Below, one piece after another: positions 53,711-62,909 of a stretch of DNA of 64,000 nucleotides (positions are counted from its first letter, which is position 1; each line of letters opens with the position of its first letter). Made by a program: the position numbers and the translations under genes. This stretch comes from Alphaproteobacteria bacterium (GTDB lineage Bacteria > Pseudomonadota > Alphaproteobacteria > Micropepsales > Micropepsaceae): assembly GCA_947473475.1 (NCBI GenBank), contig CANJBZ010000006.1:57692-121691 (forward strand), in the 5' to 3' direction. The notes under the pieces are model-generated. The model was not told the origin of the DNA. It worked only from the letters and a program-made list of their open reading frames with translations, and did not search any database.

Positions 53711-55399
53711 ATGGCTTTACGGGACATCACCCGCACGCTCGCGTTAGGCGTTGCAGCGGGCGCCATTATGCTCTCAGCCGCACCGGCTCTTGCGCTCGAC
53801 AATGCAGGTTCGCTCGAAGGTGTGGTGAAGAATGCGGCCGGCCAGCCGGTGCCGGGCGCCTTTGTGCGTCTGAAGAACAGCGCCGCGCGTCCTGCGCTGA
53901 CGTTCATGGTGGTCAGCCAGGCTAATGGCGGCTTCTCCGCGAAAGACCTGCCGCCGGGCAGCTATACGGTGCAGGCAATAGGGACGGCGAACCAGAGCGC
54001 CATTTCGCCGGCCGTTGCGGTCGAGTCGAACAAGGCAGCCAAGCTGGATGTGTCTCTGACCAATCCGCGCGGTCCCATGCTGACGCCGGCCTGGCCGGGC
54101 CGCGTGCCCGAAGCCCTGGTCGACAAGACGTCCAAGGACGCCAAAGACCTTCCGGCCGGGCAGCACAAGCAGCTGGTCGCTGAAAAATGCACCGTCTGCC
54201 ACGACGTGCAGCGCATTCTCTCCAAGCGCTCGCCGGTCGACGATTGGACGTTCACGGTCCGCCGTATGCGGACGAATATGGCCGTTTCCTCGCTTCCCGA
54301 TATGTCCGACCAGGACGCGGGCAACATCGTCGGCTATCTGTCGGCCAACTTCAAACCGCTGCCGGGCGGCGATGATCCCAACGGCCGTCTGCCGAATTAC
54401 GCCATGACCGGGCAGAGCACGAAATACCGGGTGGTGACGCTGGACCTTCCCAAGCGCTTCTCCGAGCCGCATGACATCGCCTCCGATCCGAAGGGCATTG
54501 CCTGGGCGGCGGAACGCGCGGGCGCTTTGATCCGCTTCGATCCCAAGACCTATGACTTCACGGAAGTCCGAGTCCCGGCGGGACCGGCGCCGGCGAACCG
54601 TCAGCGTCTCGGCAATCCGCAGATCAACGCGCAGGGCATTCTGTGGACCGCGGATGGCCCGAACAATCGCTGGCTCAGCTACGACACCAACGCCTTCAAC
54701 AAGCAGAACCCCGGTGTCGCCTTCCACATCTATCCGTGGACGGCGAAGGGCCATGGCGGCGCGGGCGGCAACTCCTTCGCGCTGCATCCCGACGGCACAA
54801 TCTGGGGCACCGGCCAAGGCAAGGAAGTCCGCATGCTGAATCCCCAGACGGCGGAATTCAGCTTCTATGAAGCCCCAAGCTTCAAGCAGACCAAGGAAAA
54901 CCCGGGCGCTTACGGACTTGCGGTCGCCGGCGACGGCTCTGTGTGGTGGGCGGAAGACGAGGCCGACATGATGGCGCGTCTCGATCCCAAGACCGGCAAA
55001 GTGGAAGAATTCAAGCTTCCGCCAACCGGTGGCCATGCCCTCCCGCGCCGGATGAACACCGACTGGGACGGCAATCTGTGGGTCGGTATCTGGGAAGCCG
55101 GCAAACTGATGAAGATCGACTACAAGACCAAAGAGATGACCCTTTACACGCCGAAGACGCCGGCGTTGGGCATGTACTCGATCGTTGCCGACAAGAAGAA
55201 CAAGCTGATCTGGGCCAGCGCGCAACAGGTGGACAAGATTTTCCGGTTCAATCCTGCGACTCAGGAGTTCACCGAATTCCCGCTCCCCTATGCGCAACAG
55301 GATCCGCGCCGTATCGACATCGATCCGACCAATCCGAACCGCATCTTCTTCAGCGGCAATACGGCTGACCGCATCGGCTTTATCGAGCTGACGCCGTAA
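53711..55399 (+). CDS. secreted carboxypeptidase-regulatory / cytochrome c / Vgb-type propeller protein (second copy)
   Basis: 562 aa. AAAGGAGG lies 7 nt before the ATG at 53711; the track begins 57 codons earlier. Signal peptide (TLALGVAAGAIMLSAAPALA), then a carboxypeptidase-regulatory-like domain (LEGVVKNAAGQPVPGAFVRLKN, FSAKDLPPGSYTVQAIG), a haem c site CTVCHD at about residue 162, and a propeller from about residue 235 (GTIWGTGQGKEVRMLNPQTAEF, GSVWWAEDEADMMARLDPKTGKVEEFKLP, GNLWVGIWEAGKLMKID). Same architecture as the 41507 protein, with clear sequence divergence. No DUF6644 gene is beside it. It is followed by a good terminator, so it is transcribed alone or with the ubiH-like gene. Confidence 0.82.
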   Translation: MALRDITRTLALGVAAGAIMLSAAPALALDNAGSLEGVVKNAAGQPVPGAFVRLKNSAARPALTFMVVSQANGGFSAKDLPPGSYTVQAIGTANQSAISPAVAVESNKAAKLDVSLTNPRGPMLTPAWPGRVPEALVDKTSKDAKDLPAGQHKQLVAEKCTVCHDVQRILSKRSPVDDWTFTVRRMRTNMAVSSLPDMSDQDAGNIVGYLSANFKPLPGGDDPNGRLPNYAMTGQSTKYRVVTLDLPKRFSEPHDIASDPKGIAWAAERAGALIRFDPKTYDFTEVRVPAGPAPANRQRLGNPQINAQGILWTADGPNNRWLSYDTNAFNKQNPGVAFHIYPWTAKGHGGAGGNSFALHPDGTIWGTGQGKEVRMLNPQTAEFSFYEAPSFKQTKENPGAYGLAVAGDGSVWWAEDEADMMARLDPKTGKVEEFKLPPTGGHALPRRMNTDWDGNLWVGIWEAGKLMKIDYKTKEMTLYTPKTPALGMYSIVADKKNKLIWASAQQVDKIFRFNPATQEFTEFPLPYAQQDPRRIDIDPTNPNRIFFSGNTADRIGFIELTP

Positions 55400-55422
55400 G
55401 CCTGTTTATCTGGGTGTTACGA

Positions 55423-55459
55423 AGGGCTGGGCCGGCAATGGCCCGGCCCTTTGTTTTTT
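55423..55459 (+). terminator. rho-independent terminator after the 53711 gene
   Basis: AGGGCTGGGCCGG-CAAT-GGCCCGGCCCT with U-tract TTTGTTTTTT, 24 nt after the stop. A strong GC stem. Confidence 0.85.
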
Positions 55460-55893
55460 CACTTGGGGTTATCGGGTTTGGGTAGGGCGGGACCTGCGGC
55501 CATCGGCGGTTCATAACGCCGCCGGCCCGAGAGATAGATCCTGTCCAAGTCCTTATAAAATTCGCGCGCCTTCTCGACGATGAGCGCGTAACGCGCAGCT
55601 TCCGCTTCTTTGCGTGTCGCGAATTGCTCGCCCAAAAAAAGATAACGCGTCACGGGCTGCCCGGTGCGTTCATCCGGAACCGTAAGCTTGGCCACTGCCT
55701 CGATTTGTTCTTCCGCAAACTGAACCGTCTGCCGGTAGTGGGCCTCCCGATCGAAAAGGGATTGCGCTTCTTCGGCGCGCCGGCGCGCATTATTTGCATC
55801 AAAACGCCGCAAAGCAGCCAGAATACGATAGCGGAACGCAGCCACCAGCAGCACGGCAGACAAAATCAAAACGGCGTTGAAAAGGTCTGACAT
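55459..55893 (-). CDS. hypothetical membrane-anchored protein
   Basis: 144 aa. N-terminal hydrophobic segment (LFNAVLILSAVLLVAAFRYRILAAL), then a long charged helical region (FDANNARRRAEEAQSLFDREAHYRQTVQFAEEQIEAVAKL) that may form a coiled coil, and a C-terminal proline-containing tail. The frame is well formed and it has its own position between a terminator and a divergent lipoprotein gene. No family is recognised. Confidence 0.55.
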   Translation of the reverse strand: MSDLFNAVLILSAVLLVAAFRYRILAALRRFDANNARRRAEEAQSLFDREAHYRQTVQFAEEQIEAVAKLTVPDERTGQPVTRYLFLGEQFATRKEAEAARYALIVEKAREFYKDLDRIYLSGRRRYEPPMAAGPALPKPDNPK

Positions 55894-56030
55894 TCCTAAC
55901 CGGCCTCATATCCGTGATCGGCGTAAAAAGCTTTTCCTTTGACTTGCCGTAAACCATGGGACAGAGTTTTGAGCGAATAATAATTCGTAGCGGCTCAGTG
56001 CGGCCCATAAGACGCGAAACTCGAAACGTC

Positions 56031-56273
56031 ATGGTAGGCAAGATGCCCCCTCGAAATATAGTGCTCTTCAGCGTAGCGGCAATCCTCGCCGGGTGTGCGA
56101 CAGCCCCCGCTCCTGCCAGCAATCAAACGGCTGCGGCCCAAAGCGCGATTTATGTTGTGAAAGATCCGTCCGCGGCGGATGCATTGCAAACTGCGGATGG
56201 CGCGCAAGATGGAGGCACGGTTCCCGGCGTCTCCAAGGTTATGCGCATCTACTGGTTCCTCGGCGGCCGCTAA
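56031..56273 (+). CDS. small lipoprotein
   Basis: 80 aa. A lipoprotein signal IVLFSVAAILAGCATAP with lipobox LAGC follows the ATG at 56031 (or 56043). The short mature part (YVVKDPSAADALQTADGAQDGGTVPGVSKVMRIYWFLGGR) is of unknown function. The track begins 25 codons upstream without good support. It is convergent with zapE. Confidence 0.5.
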   Translation: MVGKMPPRNIVLFSVAAILAGCATAPAPASNQTAAAQSAIYVVKDPSAADALQTADGAQDGGTVPGVSKVMRIYWFLGGR

Positions 56274-56291
56274 AAAGGGCAACGTCGGAGA

Positions 56292-57455
56292 TCAGCCTGC
56301 GGCTGCGATTTCGCGCGGTATTCGTTCCGCACCCAGATAGTCTGCGCTCTGCATTTCCATGAGCCGCGAAGCGGCGCGCTTGAAGGCCTCGGCATTGTCT
56401 CCGTCGGCGTAAAGCTCCGTTGGCGCCGCCGCGGCCGAGCAGACAAGTTTCACCTTTTCGTCGTACAGCGTGTCGATCAGCAGAACGAAGCGGCGTGCTT
56501 CATTGGCTTCGTGCGGGCCAAGGCGCGGAATTGCGTCGATCATGAGCGTGTGAAAATTGCCGGCCAGCGCCAAATAATCGGCAGCGCCCAGCGGTTCGCG
56601 GCAGAGCGCGTCGAACGAGAACCGCGCCACGCCATGCGCCGCTTCCGGCACGATCAGTTTGCGCTGCAAGACGTCGAGCGCTGCCGCTTCGCCCTGTGCG
56701 GCGCCGGTCAACCGGCGCCAGGTTGCGTCCATGGCCGCATCGGCGCCCGCGCCCAGCGGCGTGATGTAGACGTTCAGACCGCTTATCCGGTCGAGCCGGT
56801 AATCGCGCGGTCCGTTCAGCTCCACGACGGAGAGCCGGTCCTTGATCATCACGATGAAAGGCAGAAACAGCGCGCGATTGAGCCCGCCTTCGTAGAGGCG
56901 GCCGGGTTCGACATTGGATGTCAGCACGATGACCGCGCCATAGGCGAACAGCTTTTCGAACAAACGTCCGAGGATCATCGCGTCCGCCACGTCGGTGACT
57001 TGGAATTCGTCCAGGCACAGAAGCAGGGCTTCGGACGAAATCCGCTTGGCAATAGGCGCTATCGGGTCGTCACCCGCCTCGCGGACGAACTCCGCGCGCT
57101 GCGTCCGTTCGCGTTGGGAAAGATTGCGCCATTCGTGAATGCGCGCGTGGGTCTCGGCCATGAAAGCGTTGAAATGGACGCGGCGCTTGTGCGGCACGGG
57201 CGCGCTCGCAAAGAACAGATCCATCAACGCCGATTTGCCGCGTCCGACATCGCCGTGGATGTACAACCCGTTCGGCGTTTCCTGGGTTCGCCGGAAGCCC
57301 AAAAGCGCAAGCAGGCCGTATGGCTTCGGGCGGTAAGTATTCAACGCTTGGTAGAGCGCATCCAAGGCCGCGGCGGCCCGCGCCTGCTCCGCATCCGGCT
57401 TGAGGTTGCCGGTTTGAAGCAGTGCGCGATAACGCTGAAGGGGCGATTGGGGCAT
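56292..57455 (-). CDS. zapE: cell division protein ZapE (AFG1-like ATPase)
   Basis: 387 aa. P-loop HGDVGRGKSALMDLFF, Walker B LLCLDEFQVTDVADAMIL, sensor VLTSNVEPGRLYEGGLNRALFLPFI and family segments FNAFMAETHARIHEWR, FSFDALCREPLGAADYLAL. ZapE is an ATPase associated with the Z-ring under low oxygen or stress. It lies next to asd on the same strand (19 nt apart). Confidence 0.92.
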   Translation of the reverse strand: MPQSPLQRYRALLQTGNLKPDAEQARAAAALDALYQALNTYRPKPYGLLALLGFRRTQETPNGLYIHGDVGRGKSALMDLFFASAPVPHKRRVHFNAFMAETHARIHEWRNLSQRERTQRAEFVREAGDDPIAPIAKRISSEALLLCLDEFQVTDVADAMILGRLFEKLFAYGAVIVLTSNVEPGRLYEGGLNRALFLPFIVMIKDRLSVVELNGPRDYRLDRISGLNVYITPLGAGADAAMDATWRRLTGAAQGEAAALDVLQRKLIVPEAAHGVARFSFDALCREPLGAADYLALAGNFHTLMIDAIPRLGPHEANEARRFVLLIDTLYDEKVKLVCSAAAAPTELYADGDNAEAFKRAASRLMEMQSADYLGAERIPREIAAAG

Positions 57456-57474
57456 CAGGCCTGCGAGGAGCTGC

Positions 57475-58500
57475 TCAGGCTGCCCGCTTGAGCAGCTTGC
57501 GATTGATCAGCGTCTCGGCGATCTGCACCGCGTTGAGCGCCGCGCCCTTGCGCAGATTGTCCGCCACCACCCACAGGCATAGGCCGTACTCGACGGTCGG
57601 ATCCTTGCGGATGCGGCTGACATAGGTCGCATCTTCGCCCGCGCACTCGATGGGGGTGACGTAACCTCCGTCTTCGCGCTTATCGACGACCAGAACGCCG
57701 GGGGCCGAGCGCAGGATGCCGCGCGCTTTTTCCGCCGTGATCGGCTTCTCGAATTCCACATTGATGGACTCGGCATGACCGATGAACACCGGCACGCGCA
57801 CGCACGTGGCGGTCACCTGAATGTCCGGATCGAGAATTTTCTGCGTCTCCACCATCATCTTCCATTCTTCCTTGGTGAAGCCGGAATCCAGAAAGACGTC
57901 GATGTGCGGAATGACGTTGAAGGCGATCTGCTTGGTGAATTTCTTTCTCTCGATCGGATCGGCGACAAATACCGCGCGCGTCTGGCGGAACAATTCGTCC
58001 ATCGCGTCCTTGCCGGCGCCAGAGACCGATTGATAGGTCGAAACGACGACCCGCTTGATCGTGGCCGCGTCATGCAACGGCTTCAACGCGACGACCATCT
58101 GCGCCGTCGAGCAATTCGGGTTGGCGATGATGCCCTTCTTGATGTCGGTGTCGAGCACATGGGCGTTGACCTCAGGCACCACGAGCGGAACCTCGCGGTC
58201 CATGCGCCAATGGGAGGAGTTGTCGATCACGATGCAGCCCTTGGCGGCGATCTTGGGGGACCATTCCTTCGCCACGGCAGACCCGGCGGACATCAGGCAG
58301 ATATCGACGTCCGAAAAATCGTAATAGTCGAGCGCCTTCACCTTCAGGATGGCGTCGCCGAAGGAAACCTCCGTGCCGACAGAACGCGTCGATGCGAGGG
58401 CTACGACTTCGCTTGCGGGGAACTGACGTTCGGACAGCACGCTCAGCATTTCCCGGCCGACATTGCCGGTAGCGCCTACGACGGCGACTTTATAGGCCAT
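57475..58500 (-). CDS. asd: aspartate-semialdehyde dehydrogenase
   Basis: 341 aa. NADPH-dependent reduction of aspartyl phosphate to the semialdehyde, feeding lysine, threonine, methionine and diaminopimelate. NADP motif VVGATGNVGREML at the N-terminus, catalytic Cys in NPNCSTAQMVVAL, VSTYQSVSGAGKDAMDEL, and the C-terminal VPVFIGHAESINVEFEKP with the active-site His. Size and motifs are standard. Confidence 0.96.
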   Translation of the reverse strand: MAYKVAVVGATGNVGREMLSVLSERQFPASEVVALASTRSVGTEVSFGDAILKVKALDYYDFSDVDICLMSAGSAVAKEWSPKIAAKGCIVIDNSSHWRMDREVPLVVPEVNAHVLDTDIKKGIIANPNCSTAQMVVALKPLHDAATIKRVVVSTYQSVSGAGKDAMDELFRQTRAVFVADPIERKKFTKQIAFNVIPHIDVFLDSGFTKEEWKMMVETQKILDPDIQVTATCVRVPVFIGHAESINVEFEKPITAEKARGILRSAPGVLVVDKREDGGYVTPIECAGEDATYVSRIRKDPTVEYGLCLWVVADNLRKGAALNAVQIAETLINRKLLKRAA

Positions 58501-58759
58501 GACGCGACTCCTTATTCCGGCGCCGGGCTATATGCCCCGGGCGGGCGGCGACACATATAGCAACGGCCACACCACGAAAAGGGGCGGCTGCTCCCCTTGC
58601 CGATAGGCCCGAGGATACGTCAGGCGCGGTAGCGGTTCGTTAAAGAAGCGTCAATTTGCTCTGGGTTAGAATAGTTTACGATGGTACAGTGGTGTTCGGT
58701 CCGAAAGGCGGCACTCCTGTCTTTGGAAGCGCGGACGCTTCCATCTTTTGCGGGGTTCG

Positions 58760-59344
58760 ATGCGGAAATCTCTTAAAACCGGCGTTGCGGCTCTGATGCT
58801 CACCTGCATGGCGGGCAATGCCTGGGCGGCGGGTGCGGCAGGCTGCGCCCGGCCGGCCGATCTGACCGCCATCAAGGCGGCTGCGGTTCAGCAAAAGCTG
58901 ATGGTCGCGGCTCTCTCCTGCGATGCGATCCAGCTCTACAACAGCTTTGTGACCTCCTATCAGAAGGAGCTGCAGGCTTCGGACCGTTCGCTGCAGAATT
59001 TCTTCCGCCGGCTGAACGGCAGGACCGGAACGGAAGATTACCACGCCTTCAAGACCCGGCTTGCCAACGGGTCCTCAATGCAAAGCATCGGGAACATCAC
59101 GGACTACTGTTCCAGCGCCAAGCAGGTCTTCGCGCAGGCCTTGGACGGACCCAAAGCAACGCTCGCAGTCTTCGTCTCAGGGCAGACCACGTCTGCGGAC
59201 AACACGTTTGCGCCGTGCCAATTCCGCACCGCGGACGCGGACGATTCGGACTCCCTGCCGCCGGACATCGCACCGTTGCCGCACTTTAAGCCCGGCACGA
59301 TCGTGATGTGGGTGCGCACGGCCACCGTCGTCTGGCCCAAGTAA
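58760..59344 (+). CDS. hypothetical exported protein
   Basis: 194 aa from ATG 58760 (track start TTG 58748). Signal peptide (TGVAALMLTCMAGNAWAAG). The mature part is largely helical (AIKAAAVQQKLMVAALSCDAIQLYNSFVTSYQKELQASDRSLQNFFRRLNG), with cysteines at positions that could pair (GCARP, LSCDA, DYCSS, APCQF). I do not recognise a family. It stands alone between asd (divergent) and the ompA terminator. Confidence 0.6.
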   Translation: MRKSLKTGVAALMLTCMAGNAWAAGAAGCARPADLTAIKAAAVQQKLMVAALSCDAIQLYNSFVTSYQKELQASDRSLQNFFRRLNGRTGTEDYHAFKTRLANGSSMQSIGNITDYCSSAKQVFAQALDGPKATLAVFVSGQTTSADNTFAPCQFRTADADDSDSLPPDIAPLPHFKPGTIVMWVRTATVVWPK

Positions 59345-59444
59345 CCCGGTAAGCCGTCTCCGTCAGCAAATCTGTTTGATGTGCAGGCCAGGACTATCCG
59401 TCTGGGCACCCACCCCTTTGCGCTCAATCCACGCCCGTTTGGTC

Positions 59445-59479
59445 AAAAGAAAAGGGCGGGCTGTGAAGCCCGCCCTTTG
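59445..59479 (-). terminator. rho-independent terminator after the OmpA gene
   Basis: GGGCGGGCTGTGAAGCCCGCCC hairpin with a U-rich tail (CCCUUUUCUUUU on the minus strand). It lies about 20 nt after the stop of the OmpA-like gene. Confidence 0.8.
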
Positions 59480-59497
59480 TAGTTCAACCGAACCGTT

Positions 59498-60643
59498 TTA
59501 CCGGCCGAGGTCGATAACGGCGCGCCGGTTTTGCGGCTCGCGCACGCCCGGACCCGTCGGAACCAGCGGGTCCGAGAAGTTCCGGCCCACGGTCATGATG
59601 TCGCCCATGTTCAAGCCTTCGCGGACCATTTCGTCCTTGACGGCCTGTGCTCTGCGCTCTGACAGGCGCTGGTTGTACGCCATCGAACCCACCGTATCGG
59701 TGTGTCCGGTCACGACAACCCGCACGTTGCCGCTGGTCCTTGCCGTCTGCACGGCTTGCTGCACGACCTGCATGGCCTCGTTCGTCAGGTTCGACTTATC
59801 GAAGTCGAAGAAGACAATGAACGTCCGTACAGCCGGCGGCGGAGGAGGCGGCGGCGGTGGCGGCGGTGGAGGCGGCGGCGGCGGCGGCGGCGGAGGAGGC
59901 GGGGGAGGCGGGGGAGGCGGCGGTGGCGGCGGCGGCGCGGGTGCCGGCGGCGGCGGCGGCGGCGGCGGCGCCTGGAAGAAGTAGCGAATATTCAGCATGA
60001 CGCTATGCGAATTCGCGTTGTCGTAGGCGATCGTCCCAGCCGTCGTCCCGACCGGCGAGTTGTAGACGTGGTCCGTTTTGCCAACCCCGATGTACCGGTA
60101 GTCGAGCTGCAGATCGAGTTGTGGTCCCAAGGAGTAGATGACACCCGCGATCAGCTGATACGCGAAGGCCGTCTCGCCTTTGCGGTTGGTTTCCGCCGAA
60201 TCGGAATAGGCGGCAGTGACACGGCCCGCGCCTGCACCTGCGCCCAACGTGAAAGACCATTCCGGCGTAAGCGGAATATCGTATGCGGCAACGCCCATCA
60301 GCGTGCCGACAGACACGTGCCCGTCTGCGCTCGGAATATTGCTGCCGCCCACGCCGGCGGCGCTCTTGACGCCGTATTGTGCGTAGCCGGTTTCCAGTTC
60401 GAGCCGAACGCCGTTGGGCATTTTGTAACCGGCCGCGATGTCGAAACGGGCCGTGCTATCGAAATCCACGTTCCCACCGGTCCCACCGATGGCGCCGTTC
60501 AGGAATGTGATTCGTGTATCGAGCTTTTGCAGGGTGCTCCAGCCTGCGCCGAGACCGAGATAATAGCCGTCGCCGGCAGCAAGCGCCGGTGACGCGAGAG
60601 CGAGAAGTGACACGCCCGTCAGGGCAATGGTTCTGAGTTTCAT
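59498..60643 (-). CDS. OmpA-family outer membrane protein with poly-proline linker
   Basis: 381 aa. Signal peptide (TGVSLLALASPALAAG), an eight-strand beta-barrel domain (YYLGLGAGWSTLQKL, ... DNANSHSVMLNIRYFF), then a Pro linker of 8 P, A-P-A and 34 P in a row (from 35 consecutive CCN-type codons after the barrel), then a peptidoglycan-binding OmpA domain (FDFDKSNLTNEAMQVVQQAV, VTGHTDTVGSMAYNQRLSERRAQAV, GRNFSDPLVP, NRRAVIDL). It anchors the outer membrane to the wall. It is followed by a terminator and preceded by a 210-bp promoter region. Confidence 0.92.
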   Translation of the reverse strand: MKLRTIALTGVSLLALASPALAAGDGYYLGLGAGWSTLQKLDTRITFLNGAIGGTGGNVDFDSTARFDIAAGYKMPNGVRLELETGYAQYGVKSAAGVGGSNIPSADGHVSVGTLMGVAAYDIPLTPEWSFTLGAGAGAGRVTAAYSDSAETNRKGETAFAYQLIAGVIYSLGPQLDLQLDYRYIGVGKTDHVYNSPVGTTAGTIAYDNANSHSVMLNIRYFFQAPPPPPPPPAPAPPPPPPPPPPPPPPPPPPPPPPPPPPPPPPPPPPAVRTFIVFFDFDKSNLTNEAMQVVQQAVQTARTSGNVRVVVTGHTDTVGSMAYNQRLSERRAQAVKDEMVREGLNMGDIMTVGRNFSDPLVPTGPGVREPQNRRAVIDLGR

Positions 60644-60855
60644 TCAATTATCCCCATCCTAAAATTAGCGATGACCAGCGCAAATCGGCCTGGCAATCGC
60701 CCAGCTCTTCTCCAGACCGGAGAAGGAACCTGGGCTAAACGATACCAAGGGGGGCAAGTTCCTCCGGGAACAGAGCTATATTGTGGCGGCCTAGCTTTTT
60801 TTAGGGAGTGATGCACCGCGGCAACAAAGATGAACGGCGGTGTAAAGCGGGAAAA

Positions 60856-61545
60856 TCAGCCCGGAAGCTGCGAAATTGCAGCCGGTTTTGCTTTCATAAC
60901 AAAGGCATAGCGGCCCGGCCAGATACGAAAACTGCGCTGCTCACGCGCCTGCGTGCCGGATTCGAGCCAGCTCAGGAGCTCTTCGCGCGGCGCAACGTGG
61001 AAAAGCCGCAGCCATGCGCGCAGGGCCTTGCTGGCAAGTGCGGGCAGGGAGCGAAAATCGCCGAAGTCGACGACATGGACGAAGCCGCCGGCGCGAACAT
61101 TTTGCGCCCCGCACCGCAAGGCGCCGCGCCAGTCCGGAATCATGGACAGGCTGTAGGGAAAGATCACATGGTCGAACGGCCGATCCAAACCGAACAAACC
61201 CGGCGACAGTTCATCGGCCAAAGCGTGCTTCAGCACGATGCGCTCGGAAAATCCCGCCCGCGCAATGGCCTCTTTCGCCGTCTGAAGCATTTCGGCCGAT
61301 GCGTCGAGCCCGAACAGCTTGGCGTTTGGGTAGGTTTCGGCGATGCGGATGAGGTTGCGCGCCGTGCCGCAGCCAATTTCCACGACCGTTTCGCCGGGTT
61401 TGGCGTCGAGATCCTGAATCAGCCGGTCGCGGCCGAGCAGGTAATACTTTCGCGTCAGATCGTAGATGTGCCGCTGACGGCGGTACACCTTGTCCATCAG
61501 CGCGGCATGTTCCGCGCTTTGTTTGGGCTGCGCTGAGTCGTTCAA
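60856..61545 (-). CDS. btaB: BtaB-like methyltransferase, betaine lipid synthesis
   Basis: 229 aa from the TTG at 61545, which overlaps the btaA TGA (TTGA); ATG 61497 is the alternative. Start MDKVYRRQRHIYDLTRKYYLLGRDRLIQDL is typical of this methyltransferase group. Motif I VVEIGCGTARNLIRI, then LFGLDASAEMLQTAK and HVIFPYSLSMIPDWR. It would add three methyl groups to diacylglyceryl-homoserine to give DGTS. The track start at 61752 is in the wrong N-terminal region. It pairs with btaA. Confidence 0.85.
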   Translation of the reverse strand: MNDSAQPKQSAEHAALMDKVYRRQRHIYDLTRKYYLLGRDRLIQDLDAKPGETVVEIGCGTARNLIRIAETYPNAKLFGLDASAEMLQTAKEAIARAGFSERIVLKHALADELSPGLFGLDRPFDHVIFPYSLSMIPDWRGALRCGAQNVRAGGFVHVVDFGDFRSLPALASKALRAWLRLFHVAPREELLSWLESGTQAREQRSFRIWPGRYAFVMKAKPAAISQLPG

Positions 61546-62768
61546 GAAGCGTTTTGTCTCGCGTAGACGTGAAACCCGCCATAGATGGAAGAGCGGTCGC
61601 GGGCGTGAAATTGCTTGCTCTGTTCTTCGAGATAGGTCCAACCGGCCAATAAGGCTTCCGGAAGTTTCTGGGGCAGCGGCGATTCGGCGCCTGCCGTCCG
61701 GAAGATGACCCGGGCATCGGTTTCGTTCGCGGTACGATCGATCTGCGTCCAAAGGGCGGTCATCTGTTCCGCCGTCATCCAGTCCTGCGCGTCCAGCAGA
61801 ACATAGCGATGCAGCGAGCGCGCAGGCTGTTCGGCCAGGAAATCCGTCATGGAGGCGTGATGCACCTCGACGGATTTGGCGCGGCCCTTGATCGCTTCGT
61901 AGTTCTCTTCCCGCAAATAGGGCGGAACGGCGGTGCGGCCTTCGATGTCGTAGCCCCGGCTGAAGGCTTGCCAGGCAAAGTAATTATCCGCAATCGGAAA
62001 GTCGCAGGCCAGACGTTTGACACGCTCGCGCAATGTCGTCACGGGATTGCCGTCATGGGCGGAGGCGACCAGCTCGTCATATTGCGCCGGCGGAATGCCC
62101 AGCCCGTAATAGGACACGGGCATCCGCGAGAGAAAGCGCACCAGGCGGTTGTCGAACAACGGCGCGATAGTGCGCTCGAAAACCACGCGTTGTTCCTCGA
62201 TGTTGCGCGCGGCCAGGATGTCGGGAAGGTGCTTGCCATGGAGCTTCGCCACCGTATGCAGCACGCCGATAAAGCGGCCAAGCAAGCCGTAGCGATAGAG
62301 GTTGCGCGCAAACATATTGATGCGGCGGCCGCGCAGCGGAATGCGGCGCTCCCAATAGCGGCGCGTTTCCTGGTCCAGGCGCTGGGCGAGGAAATTGTCG
62401 AACGCGCGGCTGTTCGCTTTGTCCTTGGCGACGCCGAAGAAACGGAAGAACGAATCGTAATCGGGCAGATGCTCCAGCGCCTGCAATTTGAGCTTGGTCA
62501 GCGCGATATGGTTCGGGTTGAGATCGACCGCGATGATGCGGCTTGGATTGGCCGTCAGATAGTTCAATACGTTGCAGCCGCCCGACGCGATGGTGATAAG
62601 GCGGTGTTCGGGGCCGAGTATGAGGGCCTCAATGTCGACCGCCGGATCTTCCCAGATCTGGTTGTAGACGAACCCCCTGAACATCAGGGTGAAAAGACGC
62701 TCCAGCGCGCCCCGTTTGGTGGTAGCAGGCCGCTGGTGTGCGGCGCGTTCGAGAAGGACGTTACCCAT
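61542..62768 (-). CDS. btaA: BtaA, SAM:diacylglycerol 3-amino-3-carboxypropyltransferase (DUF3419)
   Basis: About 408 aa from the ATG at 62768 (track begins GTG 62828). It transfers the 3-amino-3-carboxypropyl group from SAM to diacylglycerol. Typical features: GFVYNQIWEDPAVDIEAL, ITIASGGCNVLNYLTANPSRIIAVDLNPNHIALTKLKL (SAM site), RVIFRTAGAESPLPQKL and the ending QFHARDRSSIYGGFHVYARQ. The pair indicates that the cell can make betaine lipids, usually under phosphate limitation. No Pho box was recognised upstream. Confidence 0.9.
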   Translation of the reverse strand: MGNVLLERAAHQRPATTKRGALERLFTLMFRGFVYNQIWEDPAVDIEALILGPEHRLITIASGGCNVLNYLTANPSRIIAVDLNPNHIALTKLKLQALEHLPDYDSFFRFFGVAKDKANSRAFDNFLAQRLDQETRRYWERRIPLRGRRINMFARNLYRYGLLGRFIGVLHTVAKLHGKHLPDILAARNIEEQRVVFERTIAPLFDNRLVRFLSRMPVSYYGLGIPPAQYDELVASAHDGNPVTTLRERVKRLACDFPIADNYFAWQAFSRGYDIEGRTAVPPYLREENYEAIKGRAKSVEVHHASMTDFLAEQPARSLHRYVLLDAQDWMTAEQMTALWTQIDRTANETDARVIFRTAGAESPLPQKLPEALLAGWTYLEEQSKQFHARDRSSIYGGFHVYARQNAS

Positions 62769-62909
62769 TACGGTGTTTTCCAGTCCGAGCGTCCCGGAGG
62801 CAAGGGAAATCTGTCGCAGGAGAGACACAAAGGGGCGCCCCCTTCAGCCCCCTTAAAGATAAGCTGTTGTTTTTGCTAATTACTTTTTCATAAGACAGGA
62901 TTGGAGCGC

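Noticed and set aside
53774-55297. 507-aa antisense ORF on the minus strand
   Set aside because: Fully covered by the cytochrome c/propeller gene with signal, haem motif and terminator on the plus strand.
59702-60592. Arg-rich plus-strand ORF opposite the OmpA linker
   Set aside because: Antisense of the poly-proline linker, giving Arg/Gly runs; no independent start signal.
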